Of a stretch of 64,000 bases of DNA, positions 10,178 to 21,465 are shown piece by piece. The notes beneath the pieces are model-generated. The model was not told where the DNA came from, ran no database searches, and was given only the letters and a program-made list of their open reading frames with translations. The DNA lies in NCBI GenBank assembly GCA_963971575.1, contig OZ020616.1, positions 950,924 through 1,014,923 of the forward strand. The letters run 5' to 3'. The position numbers and the translations under genes were made by a program. This stretch comes from Liopterus haemorrhoidalis. Lineage: Eukaryota > Arthropoda > Insecta > Coleoptera > Dytiscidae. Numbering within the stretch: position 1 is the stretch's first letter; the number at the start of each line of letters is the position of its first letter.

Positions 10178-12508
10178 TTAAGTAAACCTGGGTTGTCTAG
10201 TATCAATATTACTAATATCATTTTTGCATTTTTTAACTAATTTAAAATCATAACTGCTTGTGTCAACAACAATTTCACAATCTTCAGTGCTTTCAGATGT
10301 TGTAGTTGGTAACTTTGTGGTTGGTAGCCTTGTAGTTGGTTTAGCAGTTGTAAAAATAGGTAAACTATCTCTATCATCGTTCAATTGATTTTGATAATAT
10401 GTTAATAAACCTCGTTGGATATATTCCCCAATTTCATCTTGAATTTTCTTCAATTCGTTTGGATCATAGTTTTTCATATTATCAATACCTTCAGAACCAA
10501 TAATTGGAAAAGAAGAACCAAATTTTTCATTGTTAATATTATTTATTAAATCTCTTTTACGTTTGTTTGAGTTTCTTTTGTTTGGGAAAGTGTTTTTATT
10601 TTCCGTTAAACTGTTTTCAGTTACCAATTGATTTAAGTAATAAGTTTTTAATCCCTGAGCTATATATTTACTTAATTCTTCTTGTATCTTTTTTACTTCT
10701 TCTGGATTATCATGTGGTAAAGGAACAGGGATAGAAGAAGCAAAATTATTGTTATTAATACTGTTTACTAATTCATCGTCTTGTCTTTTCTTTCTATTTA
10801 TTCTTATATTGAATTTTTCTTGAGGTACTTTTTCAGTTTCTGGTTCCTTTAATTGATTTAAATAGTATGTTTGTAAACCATTTGATATGTATTGTCCAAG
10901 TTCTTCTTTTATTTTTTGTAATTCTTCTTTACTACCACCTTGTGAAGCAGGAATTGGGATTGAAGAAGCAAAATTATTATTATTAATACTTTCAACTAAT
11001 TGTCTTTTCCTTCTGTTTGGTGATTGATTCTTGTTGTATTCTTCTAAACCCTTATCAATATAACTTTTTATTTCGTCTTGTATTTTAAGTAGTTCTTCTG
11101 CAGTTACATTTTCTATCACCAGGTCTTTTTCTGGCGCTGCTAAATTATTTATAGCAAATTTTGTTTCTATGTCCACTGGACTATGGTCAACCTGATTTGT
11201 ATAGTACGTTTCCAATCCTTTTTTAATATGTTCACTTATTTCATTTTGTATCTTTTTTAATTCTTCTAGATTATATTTTTGTTTTGTAAACATGTCAGGA
11301 GTGAGTATTCCTTTGTAAACCGGGTTATTGATGATTTTTAATATTTCTTCACTTAATTTACCTTTGTTGTCTTCTTTGATTGCGTCTGTCAAAGTAGGGG
11401 GTGCTACCCCCTGTATTACATTCAAATTATCAGTAAGTGGAGGTTGTGTGACTTCTGGGGCAATAGGTGTTATTTTTTGTTCTGAAATTGGCAATCCACT
11501 ACCACCAAGTATGTCGTGATTGATTATAAATACTGGGTTTTTATCTAAAACAGTGATAGGCAATTGATTACTCATATGTTCTGTTAATGTATTGTCAAAA
11601 TCATGATCAATCACAATTACAGGTGTGTTAACTGATATTTCTGGTTTTCCTGGTTTCTTTTGGGCAAGAACTGAGTCGTCAAAATCATGATTTACGAAAA
11701 AAACTGGTGAAGTTATAGGTATTTTTGGTTTTTCTGGGTTTTTAAACTCAAAATCGTGGTTAATGACGATGACTGGTTGGTTTAGGGATATTTCAGCTTT
11801 TGTTCGTAGGTCTAAATCAGAATAATCTATATTATTGGGTGGGTTTAAGTTTTCTTTGGACAAAAATATAGATGGACTTTCTTTTATGTTATCTTCAGCA
11901 GGAATACTATCCTCAATTGGTTGAGGAATTATTTCTGTAGTTGTTGTTACTTTTTTAGTTGTTAACTCTGGTGTAGTTGGTACTTCTGTTGTTGTAGTTG
12001 GTTCCTCTGTTGTTGTAGTTGGTACCTCTGTTGTTGTTGTTGTAGTAGTTGGTACTTCTGTTGTTGTTGTTGGTACATTGGTAGTAAAAAATTCATATTC
12101 AGTAGTGCTTTTAGGTTTCATACCAAAAGTTGGAAACATGGGTGTAATTTCTGGAGTTTCCGTAGTTGTCCTTCTATAGACGTGTTTCCTGGTGGTCCAA
12201 CTTGGGTATTCGGTGGTTGTTTCAAACCATGGTCCTCCATGTGGATTATGCCAGGGGTGTCCAGGTGGATGGTTATGTAAGGGATGTCCAAATGGATAAA
12301 ATGCTCCTCCTGGAAAAGGACTGTCGTCGAAATCGTCGTGGCGTGAATGTGTTTTATGTTGATGGTAATGTGGATGATGGTCTTGATGAGGATGATGATG
12401 ATGCCAATAGTCTGGGTAATCTGGGTAATGTGGGCCGTGATAACTATCCCTGTAGTAGGTCGGAACGGAAGATGCGACGGCGATGATGGTGAAAATGATT
12501 ATTATCAT
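10178..12508 (-). CDS. Secreted His/Thr-rich repeat protein with furin-like sites (unrecognised family)
   Basis: Single-exon frame of 776 residues from the ATG at 12508. This start places a hydrophobic signal peptide first (MIIIIFTIIAVASS). An in-frame upstream ATG at 12667 is disfavoured because an acceptor-like TTTGTTTCAG lies just before the chosen start, suggesting a 5'-UTR intron. Order: His/Pro-rich segment (about 22-95); mucin-like Thr-rich segment of TTTTEVPT repeats (about 95-190); four copies of a PVxxxxHDF motif (about 248, 273, 300, 328); then five copies of a KIQxEIxxYIxxGLxTYYxNQ module (about 423, 478, 539, 614, 693). Basic sites NRRKRQ (about 499), NRKKRQ (574) and KRKRD (651) lie between modules, and each is followed by INNNNFASSIP or a close variant. 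Near the end lie a second Thr-rich patch and two Cys. Function unknown. The pattern suggests an extracellular or cuticle-type protein or a processed precursor. Possible AATAAA signals lie at 10011-10021. Confidence 0.8.
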   Translation of the reverse strand: MIIIIFTIIAVASSVPTYYRDSYHGPHYPDYPDYWHHHHPHQDHHPHYHQHKTHSRHDDFDDSPFPGGAFYPFGHPLHNHPPGHPWHNPHGGPWFETTTEYPSWTTRKHVYRRTTTETPEITPMFPTFGMKPKSTTEYEFFTTNVPTTTTEVPTTTTTTTEVPTTTTEEPTTTTEVPTTPELTTKKVTTTTEIIPQPIEDSIPAEDNIKESPSIFLSKENLNPPNNIDYSDLDLRTKAEISLNQPVIVINHDFEFKNPEKPKIPITSPVFFVNHDFDDSVLAQKKPGKPEISVNTPVIVIDHDFDNTLTEHMSNQLPITVLDKNPVFIINHDILGGSGLPISEQKITPIAPEVTQPPLTDNLNVIQGVAPPTLTDAIKEDNKGKLSEEILKIINNPVYKGILTPDMFTKQKYNLEELKKIQNEISEHIKKGLETYYTNQVDHSPVDIETKFAINNLAAPEKDLVIENVTAEELLKIQDEIKSYIDKGLEEYNKNQSPNRRKRQLVESINNNNFASSIPIPASQGGSKEELQKIKEELGQYISNGLQTYYLNQLKEPETEKVPQEKFNIRINRKKRQDDELVNSINNNNFASSIPVPLPHDNPEEVKKIQEELSKYIAQGLKTYYLNQLVTENSLTENKNTFPNKRNSNKRKRDLINNINNEKFGSSFPIIGSEGIDNMKNYDPNELKKIQDEIGEYIQRGLLTYYQNQLNDDRDSLPIFTTAKPTTRLPTTKLPTTTSESTEDCEIVVDTSSYDFKLVKKCKNDISNIDTRQPRFT

Positions 12509-12509
12509 T

Positions 12510-12760
12510 TTATTCTGAAACAAATTTGTTATTAGTATTTTGTAAATGGTAAATAAACAACGTGTTAACAAACAATAAAAACTATTTATTATGTGAAAAT
12601 AAAGATGTATTAATTTACATAGCAAATTAAATTTAAATTTGCATAATTTGTAAGAAAAAAACTTCAATTAGTAAATCAAATTGGAGGATTCTACACTGTT
12701 TGCGAAAGAAAATCACTGTATTTATAAATAGTTCCTAAAGAGTAACGAATTACATAATAA
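12510..12760 (-). promoter_or_regulatory. Probable 5' UTR, intron and core promoter of the secreted protein gene
   Basis: Reading leftward: a TATAAATA-like box at about 12718-12728, then an AT-rich stretch, then the acceptor TTTGTTTCAG ending at about 12516, eight bases before the ATG. The donor and transcription start were not fixed. Inferred from position and motifs only. Confidence 0.3.
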
Positions 12761-13620
12761 TAATAATAATACAACCAAATGAACGACCAATCTATGATCT
12801 TTACATATATTTTTGTTAGATTTTGATTAATTGAATCCTCTTAATGCTATACAGGGCGTTTTTGGGAACTGTTTAAGCATTACTAACTAATTTATTATAA
12901 GAGATATGAAGGCGGTTAAATTATGAAAGATTAAATATTTTATTCTATAAATAAGAATACTAAATTGGAAAAACAATTGAATTAAAATAAACGAGTTAAG
13001 ACGAGATAAAAAAAAAAAAGATTTTGGTCGATTTACTTTTAGGCTTATAACTTTTTCGTTTCAATTCATACAAGTTTCTAATTTGCACGTTCTACAGGTA
13101 CTTTTTTATGAAGAATTCACAGCCGTCCTCAAATTTTTTAAAGCCCGTATCATTTTCGAGAAATTCGTACTAATTTTCTGTTTTCATATGGGGCGCAAAG
13201 TTGTTTTTAAATGCATTAAATCGAGATTTTTTTCTCTTTCCAATGATATAAAACACACCTCAATTAAAATGAAAATTAACTGAGAAATTAGAAAATTAAA
13301 ATTTGGTTTTACACAGTTCAATTTTTTGATTAATAAATTGATCAATTTTTTTGTCAATTAATTGAAAAATTTACAGATCAATTTTTTTTGAAAACTTTTA
13401 CATTACTAACAGTAAAACGTGTTGACATATTTATCAAAATGAAATTATTGGAAAAATCTTCACAAAATTACGAGCTGTGAACAAAAACACAAGAAATGAC
13501 CTAGGTGATGGTGAATTAGAACATTTGCGGTTCTGTCCTATTTGAAAACAAAACACATAACCTATACATTTCTTGGTTATGCTACAAGTAAACATTTGGC
13601 AATAACTCAATAGATAAAAA
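12760..13620. other. AT-rich intergenic stretch
   Basis: No coding potential is seen beyond short chance frames. A short (TAA)n run sits near 12755 and a poly-A tract near 13010. Several TTGATCAATTTTTT-like repeats (13320-13400) also occur at 14490-14620, on the far side of the paired MITEs. Confidence 0.5.
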
Positions 13621-13624
13621 TATA

Positions 13625-14030
13625 CAGGCTGTTTCAAACGTTTAGGCGGAACTAAATGGGAATTTCGTTCTTTTAAGCTGCCACGAGGAGGGACCTTGCT
13701 CGGGTTATTTCAGGTTTGACGTTTGGTATGTGAAAATTAAAAATTCCAACAGTGAAACCATGAAAACGAATGACTTATGTCAAAAATAAAATACTTTTTT
13801 ACTTATTATAATGACAAAAAAATAAATAAATTAGAAATTTGTATTAAGAATGACACAAAAAATTAAAATATAAAGAAAATGACATTTTAAAATGATATTA
13901 ACCGTAACCAAAAAATGTTTATTGTAAGTATGATTTACAATGCTTAAACAAAACGGCCAAAAAGAACGTTTCAAACGATGAAGGTAACTAGATTGCAAAA
14001 TTTAGTTCCGCCTAAACGTTTGGAATAGCC
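13625..14030. mobile_element. TA-type MITE, family A copy 2
   Basis: About 406 bp. Terminal repeats CAGGCTGTTTCAAACGTTTA and AAACGTTTGGAATAGCC, with TA at each border, suggest Tc1/mariner-type mobilisation. It faces the opposite way from copy 3, which lies about 40 bases away. Confidence 0.7.
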
Positions 14031-14068
14031 TATACCTAGAATCCCCTAAAAAAATGATGAAAAATATA

Positions 14069-14475
14069 CAGTCTGTTTCAAACGCTTAGGCGGAACTAGA
14101 TTTTGCAATTTAGTTACTTTCATCGCTTAAATCGTGTTTTTCGGCCGTTTTGTTTAAGCTTTGTAAATCATACTTACAATAAACATTTTTTGTTTAAGGT
14201 TAATATCATTTTAAAATATCATTTTTTTTATATTTTGATTTTTTGTGTAATTCTTAATACAAATTTCCCATTTATTTATTTTATTGTCATTAAAATATAT
14301 AAAAAAATAATTTAATTTTGACATAGGTCATTCGTTTCCATGGTTTCATTGTTGTAATTTTAAATTTTGACATTCCAACGTAAAAAATGAAATAACCCAA
14401 GAAAGGTCCCTTGTCCTGACAACCTAAAAGAACGAAATTCCCATTTAGTTCCGCCTAAGCGTTTGAAACAGACTG
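14069..14475. mobile_element. TA-type MITE, family A copy 3 (best preserved)
   Basis: 407 bp between two TA dinucleotides. It starts CAGTCTGTTTCAAACGCTTA and ends with its exact reverse complement. Subterminal GGCGGAACTA and internal AACGAATGACATA-type blocks define the family, which is also seen at 2.25, 3.91 and 39.0 kb. Confidence 0.75.
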
Positions 14476-15393
14476 TAACTTCTATTTTCAAAATAAATTG
14501 ATCAATTTTTTCATCAATAAATTGTTCAATTTATTGATGCGTGTAAAATTTGAACATTTTACACATCAATAAATTAAAGGTCAGCTTTTTCAATTTATTG
14601 ATCAATAAAAATCACTTAACATTTAAGTGGACTATAGTAAAATAAGGTCTTATGAAATTTTGCACACGGTCCTGGCTGGGAAATTCAAAAACATACAAAA
14701 TCATAAATTAGTGAAAAAAACTTACATAATTTAAATACTTTCAAAAATATCTTGTAGATATAGTTACTCAACACCTCAACAGTAGTTTATATGTGGTCAC
14801 AAATTGGTTTTAAAACCAGTCACTTATCGTTAAATAATCTTTCAAATAATCGCAAAACCACTGATAATAAACACAAGAAATAACACAAAGAAATAAACAC
14901 GAAAAGTCAAATTAACAATAAATATCAAGGTCACTGACATTCACTCCATACCACCATATTCGTGCACCGTTAACCATTTAAAGTTTAATAATTTTATATT
15001 AAAAACATCTTTTATATATCTTAAAAGAAGTAGAAATGACATCACAATGACGCTGTAGATTAATTTATGGGAATTCCCTTTAGAATTTGTGACCAAATAC
15101 TTTGTAGAAGACGTCATTATTTTCTTATTATTAAAATTGAAGCGTAATCATTTTTATCAATATCAAATAAAACGAAAATGACAATGTATAAACCAGTTGT
15201 GTCACTCAACCGGTTTCCACCGGTTTAAAAGTTTAAAATTTTTAAGGCGGTTGAAAACTCAGTGGTGGCACTAACCCTTAAAATCTGGGGGTGGGGTGTG
15301 AGGGTGGTAAATAAGGAGGGCACAATTTTTTATCGTTATTAAGACTCAAGAAAATGGATGAACAAACTAAAAAAAAAGCGTCCTCACTTCTAA
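14476..15393. other. Intergenic stretch without a recognisable gene
   Basis: AT-rich, no supported coding frame. Positions 15355-15390 carry AAAAAAAGCGTCCTCACTTC, the reverse strand of the hairpin/T-tract unit. Further pieces follow the next MITE (15885-15945), so the MITE appears to have landed in an older copy of that repeat. Confidence 0.4.
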
Positions 15394-15864
15394 TACCCTT
15401 TTCACACTAGATCTTTAAGATCGGATGTTTAAGTGAATGGATCTTTAACCGCTAATGTGAAACCGTACGGCCTCGTCTAAACACGACCGATGTTTAAGAC
15501 AGAGATCTGCGTCTTAAACTTCGCCCGCATTGCCAACTTAATTCCCATTATAAAAAAATACTCTTTGAATTTGTGCTTCTCTTCTTTTATCTATGTTCAG
15601 CTGTTATCATTTTATATATCGAGGTTATGAGAAGATTATTTGCGTTATTATTTAAATAAATATAAAAAATAAACTTCTCCTAACCTCGATATACAAAATA
15701 ATGACAGAATAAATTCAAACGATATGAAATTATGTTGGCAATACATACTAGCTTTACATGGAGATTTCTTCTTCAAATTAAACATCAAGTGTGAAAGCAA
15801 ACCGATATTAAACATCGATGAAGTTTAAGTTCAATCGTCTTAAAGATCTAGTGTGAAAAGGGTA
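15394..15864. mobile_element. Harbinger-type MITE (family T), 471 bp
   Basis: Starts TACCCTTTTCACACTAGATC and ends with its reverse complement GATCTAGTGTGAAAAGGGTA. It is flanked by TAA on both sides, a TWA duplication typical of PIF/Harbinger. Internally shorter than the 602-bp copy at 27001. Confidence 0.75.
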
Positions 15865-15949
15865 TAAGATATAAATGATGACCTTAAAAAAAGGACCTCA
15901 CTTCTAAGATATAAATAATGACCTAAAGAAAGGTCCTCGCTTCTCATGT

Positions 15950-16690
15950 CTCAAATAAAAGTTGTTAGTTATTGCTTTTATAGCAACTTTTGTTGAATAT
16001 ATTTTTTCGAAATATTTTTCTGTTATGAAATATTCGCAAAAATCTTAAAATCGACACGAGTAAATTCCTATTTTTAGTCAACCGATTTTTACATCATAAT
16101 TTTTGGAATTTTCACATCTTATTTTGTCTAGAAAAAATTAATGTTTGGTCCGTAATGACCTAAAACTATTAGGGAAAAATTTGGAAAAAAATTTCAATTT
16201 TCTTTTCGTTTTATCAAAACATGTTTCAAATAGAAGTTGTTAGTTATTGCATTTATAGCAACTTTTGTTCAATAATTTTTTTCGAAATATTTTTCTGTTG
16301 TGAAATATTCGCAAAAATCTTAAAATCGACACGAGTAAACTCCCATTTTTAATCAACCGATTTTTACCAAAAGTTGATCAACTCGTGCCATTGATGGCAG
16401 AAGCTTAAATATGAAGTTTCATAAAAATCCTTTTACCCCAATTTGCTCTGCACGTGTACATAGACAGACAGACGGACACGGACTGACGGACGGACGGACT
16501 GACAGACAGACAGACAGACGGACAGACAGACCGACAGACATCATGCTAAAAATAGTCAAAACGTTATGTAGGGACGTCAGTTCGTGGAGACCCATCGAAA
16601 TCACGAAATGTCAAAATCGCTATGATCACAATACCTCCCTTATATATGTTGGCGGTCGGTAAAAATTATATAACCGATTAGAGCTTAATG
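15950..16690 (+). mobile_element. GTCT/ACAG-repeat element (family H), copy 2
   Basis: Contains the family core twice (TTATAGCAACTTTTGTT followed by CGAAATATTTTTCTGTT and AAAATCGACACGAGTAAA, at about 15960 and 16240), so it is internally duplicated. It then has GTTGATCAACTCGTGCCA, an ACAG/ACGG tract (16460-16545) and the end TATGTTGGCGGTCGGTAAAA. Confidence 0.6.
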
Positions 16691-16810
16691 ATACAGGGAC
16701 GCAGCGTGGTATTCCTGCGCCCGGGGACAGCCAGGTAAATCAGCGCCCCTAATTGAAAATCACCTTATCGTTCTTAATTTCGGCGCCCCCTGAATGCCAC
16801 TGTTTGGATG
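16690..16810. mobile_element. Possible degraded hAT MITE
   Basis: GC-rich ends ACGCAGCGTGGTATTCCTGC and GCGCCCCCTGAATGCCACTG resemble inverted CAGTGGC-type hAT ends found elsewhere here. No clean duplication was found. Confidence 0.3.
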
Positions 16811-17223
16811 TCAAAATAGGCCTTTATAAATTAAGAGAGTAAGGAAACCATAATTTGATATTATGACATCTGGACAGATATGACAAAAGTTAGATTATTA
16901 AACGCATGGAAAATGACATTAATACAGTAATAAACCGGAATTTTAGTAACATAGATCAAAAACAAAAGTCATCTTGGTTTTAGTAAAACAGTTAAGTTAA
17001 ATGTCAATAGCTTGTGTGAATCACTGGAAATACCTACATATTCCGGGAAAGAACCGCAGTTAAAAAATATAGGTAGTTGTACACTATTGCAAATAAACAA
17101 CCTTTGTTTTCAAATGACGAAAAAATGCTTTAAAAATAGAAATTTTCAAAATTGCTGCAATACTAACTAGAATTTAAAAAGCTACATATGTATGTATCAC
17201 GCACGTCTATGCGTTTAGTTTAA

Positions 17224-17694
17224 AGTGGGAAACAGAATGCACCGAGTTCTACGACACTTTAACGGCGTACGTACGGCACTATCTGTCAGAAGAAAGTTAA
17301 AACCAAGCTGTCGTACGCAAGTGCACAGAATGAACAACGTCCTCCGGCGTTCGAACGCCGTTGATACTGAATGTTCGTCAACTTCCAACTTTTGACGCCG
17401 TTGAACGTTGACGCAGAACACCTAACCTCAGTTTTTACTGAATGGTAAAGTGTTTGTATGTATAAATAACTTGCATACAACATAAATAACATCACACACA
17501 AGTCTTCATCATCCATTATACTTTTAATAAAAGAAAGCGCACGTATAAACACAGATATAGGTTGTCAAGTGACACTTGACGGCGTTAAAAATTATTGCAT
17601 TGTGTGCAGGCGAAAATTCTCAACGGCGCTACGCAACGCTGTCGCAAATGACGACGCGCTGACGGCGTAGCGTGCCGTGCATTCTGTTCCAGGC
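17224..17694. mobile_element. Unclassified TIR element rich in CG motifs, about 470 bp
   Basis: Left end GGGAAACAGAATGCACCG, right end CGTGCATTCTGTTCC, an imperfect inverted pair. Both subterminal regions repeat ACGGCGTACG/GACGCCGTTGAAC-type CpG-rich motifs, unusual in this AT-rich DNA. Short frames inside are not convincing genes. Confidence 0.5.
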
Positions 17695-17829
17695 TTAATT
17701 CACAATTTTTAGTAAGCGGACAAAAAAATAGTGCAATAGAGCGGCCAAGACAATCAATATTGATCAGAGCCGTAGCAACGCCTTGGCATCGGAGCAAGTG
17801 CCAGGGGCGCAAAAACTGAGGGGCACCAT

Positions 17830-17965
17830 CGTGCGTTTTTTTTTTTTTGTCATTTGTATTTTAGAAGAGAAGACGTTTTTGTTTTTCGTCATCACTTGTA
17901 TTTTAAAAGTGATGACCTTTTTTGTTAATTCTTGTATTTTAGCAAGGAAGACCTTTTTTTAGTCA
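17830..17965 (+). repeat. Hairpin and T-tract units in a hAT-like remnant
   Basis: Includes GTCATCACTTG and CAAGTGATGAC-type pairing arms around TATTTTAAA (about 17888-17916), followed by T runs. Preceded by GCCGTAGCAACGCCTTGGCA at 17768, reminiscent of a hAT end. Confidence 0.5.
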
Positions 17966-18146
17966 CTAACACATCACATAACTTGTAAATCTTGTGTTAA
18001 AATCTAAAAATGTTATAGAAAATAAAGCTACTGACGCTGTAAATCTAAAAGATAAAGAAGGGGCCTGGGAAAAAAATTGTATTATATTCAATGCATCCTG
18101 TAGACAGAATAGAAATGCCAAAACACTGAATATTAAAAACAACGGT

Positions 18147-18365
18147 TTAATTTTTTTTTTTTTTTAACTGATGTAGTATTTGGTGGAATATTTGGTGGAT
18201 CAGGATATTAAATGTATTTTTCGCTAAGCAAAATCGATTAATAAATTCTTTCTCATCCCAATGGTTCATATGATTTGGTCTAACACGAACTATGTATGGA
18301 CGTTCTAAATACTCTACAATTTCTTCATCATCGTCTGCTTGCAAATCTTCTAGATCAGAATCCAT
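18147..18365 (-). pseudogene. HARBI1-like (PIF/Harbinger) transposase N-terminal fragment
   Basis: Begins MDSDLEDLQADDDEEIVEYL and continues through ERPYIVRVRPNHMNHWDEKE and FINRFCLAKNTFNIL. This N-terminal layout, an acidic stretch then Arg-Pro and Trp followed by a Phe-Arg-Phe-like segment, is that of nuclease-type Harbinger transposases. The frame then runs into a repetitive HQILHQ stretch and ends, so the nuclease core is absent. Confidence 0.5.
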
Positions 18366-18479
18366 GATTTCCTTCTTTAAAAATAAATGTAAATTATTTA
18401 AAAATAATCGACAGTATTTTTTTTATTTCTGTATAAATTACAGTAGATTACTAAATTATTTTGATACAGGTAATTACAA

Positions 18480-19270
18480 AATAAAATAGTACACTTAATG
18501 GAAACAGGTGTATGTAATATGTATATAAAATATAGGTATGTCTAATATGTACATAATACCTGTTATATTATATATTTGACGTATATATGCTTATATTATG
18601 TACATATATTTATCAATAAAATGTTTTGACACCTATCTGTCAAAAACTGTCATTTTTATCCAATGGATAACAATTTATCAGTACCTACACGGTGGGAATA
18701 ACTTATCCTGTGGATAATCTAGTTACTCTATAGATAAATAATTGGAAATACGCAAAAAATCGTTTATTCCCTTGATAATTGCTCATCCCATTGATAGTTA
18801 ATTTTATCTATGGTTCGAAATACCGGGCCTTTTAGCTATCCAGCATTCTGTCGACTTCTTACATTTATTAAATACCTACAAAACCCTGAAATGTGTGAAG
18901 ATTCACACTTCACATCAATTTTTTCTTGTGGATATCCGCGGATACGGATACGGAAATCTGGCATATTTCTAATCAAAGCTGTATGCAACGCAGACCGTAC
19001 AAAATACTGGTTCTTAACGTTAGTATAAAATAAATTTGGTATATTATTTTAAAATAGTATAAAATACAAACAAACAGGCCATGAACCTTAAAATATTCGC
19101 TTTAAAACACACTTACATTTTAGAATGTCACTATTAATTAAGTCAGGTACAAGGTTGTTATTTTAAACCACACACATTTTTTTTGTGTAGATGGAAACCG
19201 CAGAAAACTAATAGTTATTTAAATCTCTGTACCGTAAAAAACACATATTACAATGAGTAATGAAATATAT
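18480..19270. other. AT-rich spacer with a repeat terminus
   Basis: 18500-18620 is TATA-repetitive. 18840-18925 is the terminal sequence of family C (CCTACAAAACCCTGAAATGT with a GTGAAGATTCACAC palindrome), also at 0.9, 28.0, 46.2, 48.2 and 49.0 kb. No gene is seen. Confidence 0.45.
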
Positions 19271-19279
19271 TCACCTTAT

Positions 19280-19990
19280 TTCACAATAAACACAGAGATG
19301 CACTCGCAACACTTGGTCAACTGTTTGTGGACTTCTCATAACAAGTTCTGAAATTTCACATATTACGTGTATCCCCACTTAACATCTTATAGGTAGATAC
19401 AATATTACAACTTTAGTGGATCTTGATTCTGCAATCAAGGCGAACTGCCGATGTGTCAACTGCGGAAAAAACTACAGGTCAATTAAACAACTTAACGACG
19501 TCTAAGTGGCGCATAGAAAAGATAAAGTACTGTTTCTTGGTCCCTGGACACCTGAGGGAGTAACAAGAAGTTCTGGATTTAGCGAGATTGTCCCCAGAAT
19601 TTATACCGTATGTTTCGAATCATAAGAAGCATCTTTACAAGCAGAAAATTCGACTTAAAACTGGGGTGCGTTTTATAGTCCGAAGGTAGTTAATTCGAGG
19701 TACGATAATTCAGAGTGCATTAAATAGAATCAACCAAGATTTTAAAAGAAATAAATACAGAATTAGATGTCATTCCTGGAGGCATTATAAGTCAATAAGC
19801 CCTTGAATGTGTTGATTAATAAAATAGTTAAAAAATGTATGCGGGAAAAGTGGAAAAAATTGATGGATGACAAAGCCAAATCATAATGTTAAAGCAACCG
19901 GAAGTATAAAAAGGCCGATCTTCAGAAATATATGCCTGAGTAAAAAAATCATGGGACGCTGTAAAAGAAGAGACGATTATAAAGTCTTTT
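19280..19990 (+). pseudogene. Decayed transposase remnant, possibly pogo/Tigger-like
   Basis: Broken plus-strand frames. One near 19800-19885 reads LNVLINKIVKKCMREKWKKL, similar in style to the segment after the DDE core of pogo-like transposases. Upstream frames contain many stops. Assignment is tentative. Confidence 0.3.
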
Positions 19991-20054
19991 AAGAAATGTG
20001 GTATTAAATTGGTATCGAAGATGACTTAAATGTATAAGAACTTTTATTTATTAT

Positions 20055-20265
20055 TTATTAATCTTTGCCATCAAAAAACGAATAACACCACGAACTTCGC
20101 AATCGGCGGTAGGAGCAAGTAGAATCTCCATAGTGGTTGGAGCCTGACTGCCGAATCGATCGACGCACGCGTATAGAAATTTTACAGTGCTGTCACTACA
20201 CCCAGACGCAAATTTCTTGAGAATCTCAGACTTTTCCCGCCAACCACACGGATTAAAAATAGTGT
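20055..20265 (-). pseudogene. Short coding remnant ending in a mariner-type N-terminal motif
   Basis: The minus-strand frame reads CSDSTVKFLYACVDRFGSQA, then PTTMEILLAPTADCEVRGVI and RFLMAKINK, followed by stop. ADCEVRGVIRFL resembles the opening of some mariner-type transposases. The rest of the gene is missing. Confidence 0.3.
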
Positions 20266-20284
20266 AACTTACTTATGAGACGAC

Positions 20285-20600
20285 CCTCGTATTTCAAGTA
20301 CTAGAAAAATATTTTAAATACTAGGAAATAATTGAAATATTAGGGGAATATTTACTAAGGAAAGATTTGAAATACTAGGAAAATATTTGAAATACTGGGG
20401 TAATATTTGAAAGACTAAAAAATATTTGAAATACTTCTAAAATATTTCAATTACTGACATTTTCAGAAAACAAATATCAAAAACAAGTACCACAGAGAAA
20501 GTATTTATAAATCCAAATACCAAGAGCATTTTTAGTATTTGAAATACTATATTGCAAATACCGGAAAGTAATTGCAATACTTTATTTCAAGTATTCCCAG
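20285..20600. repeat. Degenerate minisatellite, unit about 16 bp
   Basis: Many imperfect copies of AATATTTGAAATACTAGG and close variants in tandem. Non-coding. Confidence 0.7.
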
Positions 20601-20614
20601 TTTTGAATATATAT

Positions 20615-21255
20615 ATGGTAGGTATTGTGATCATACCAATTTTGACGTTTAGAGATTTCGATGGATCTCCACGAATTAAGGTCCCTACATAACGTTTTGA
20701 CTATTTTTAGCATGATGTCTGTCGGTCTGTCTGTCCGTCAGTCTGTCTGTCCGTCAGTCTGTCTGTCCGTCTGTCCGTCCGTCTGTCCGTCTGTCTGTGT
20801 ACACGTGCAGAGCAAATTCGGCTGAAAAGATTTTTATGAAACTTCATATTTAAGCTTTTGCCATCAATGGCACGAGTTGATCAACTTTTGGTTAAAATCG
20901 GTTGACTAAAAATGGGAGTTTACTCGTATCGATTTTAAGATTTTTGTGAATATTTCACAACAGAAAAATATTTCGAAAAAATTTATTGAACAAAAGTTGC
21001 TATAAAAGCAATAATGAATAACTTTTATTTGAGACGTTTTTTGATAAAACGAAAAATTTTTATAAAATTTTTCGAAATTTTTTGTAAGTCTCAATTTTTT
21101 CATACTTATATGTAACGTTTCCATGGTCATGGTAAATAATATCTCTGGTAGAAAATATTAGGCCAAGTTATTTCTACTCTGCTGCTAAATAAATACATTA
21201 TTTTATATAAGAACTTTATGATGGCGGTCGGTCCTGTGGTGGCCACAGCTGATTT
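20615..21255 (-). mobile_element. GTCT-repeat element (family H), copy 3
   Basis: Nearly full copy: CGATGGATCTCCACGAATTA, a GTCTGTCCGTC-type tract (20720-20800), GTACACGTGCAGAGCAAATT, the conserved AT-rich core, and the end CCTGTGGTGGCCACAGCTGA. It lies about 170 bases past the 3' end of the NWD gene. Confidence 0.65.
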
Positions 21256-21465
21256 TTGATCTAATAATTATTTACAATAGGCTATATGGTATCTCAAAAT
21301 TATTTTTTGTATTCACGATTTTTTCTATCAGTTATTTTCTATAATTTATTTTTATTTTCTATAAATCTTTACATATCTAAACATATTTTACATTTATTCA
21401 AAATAATTTCATCTCACTATTTTATTACATCGATTTTTTAAAATTATATATTCTGTGCTTGAGAC

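Noticed and set aside
12166..12535. Plus-strand frames opposite the N-terminal part of the secreted protein
   Set aside because: They are antisense shadows of the His-rich coding sequence. The sense strand has a signal peptide and organised repeats.
16411..16662. Frames through the ACAG tract ([11 protein letters not shown] type)
   Set aside because: Created by the tetranucleotide repeat inside the family H element; the same happens at every copy.
18192..18365. A host gene for the acidic MDSDLEDLQADDDEE protein
   Set aside because: The remainder matches the Harbinger transposase N terminus and the frame degenerates into a repeat, so a transposon remnant is the better reading.
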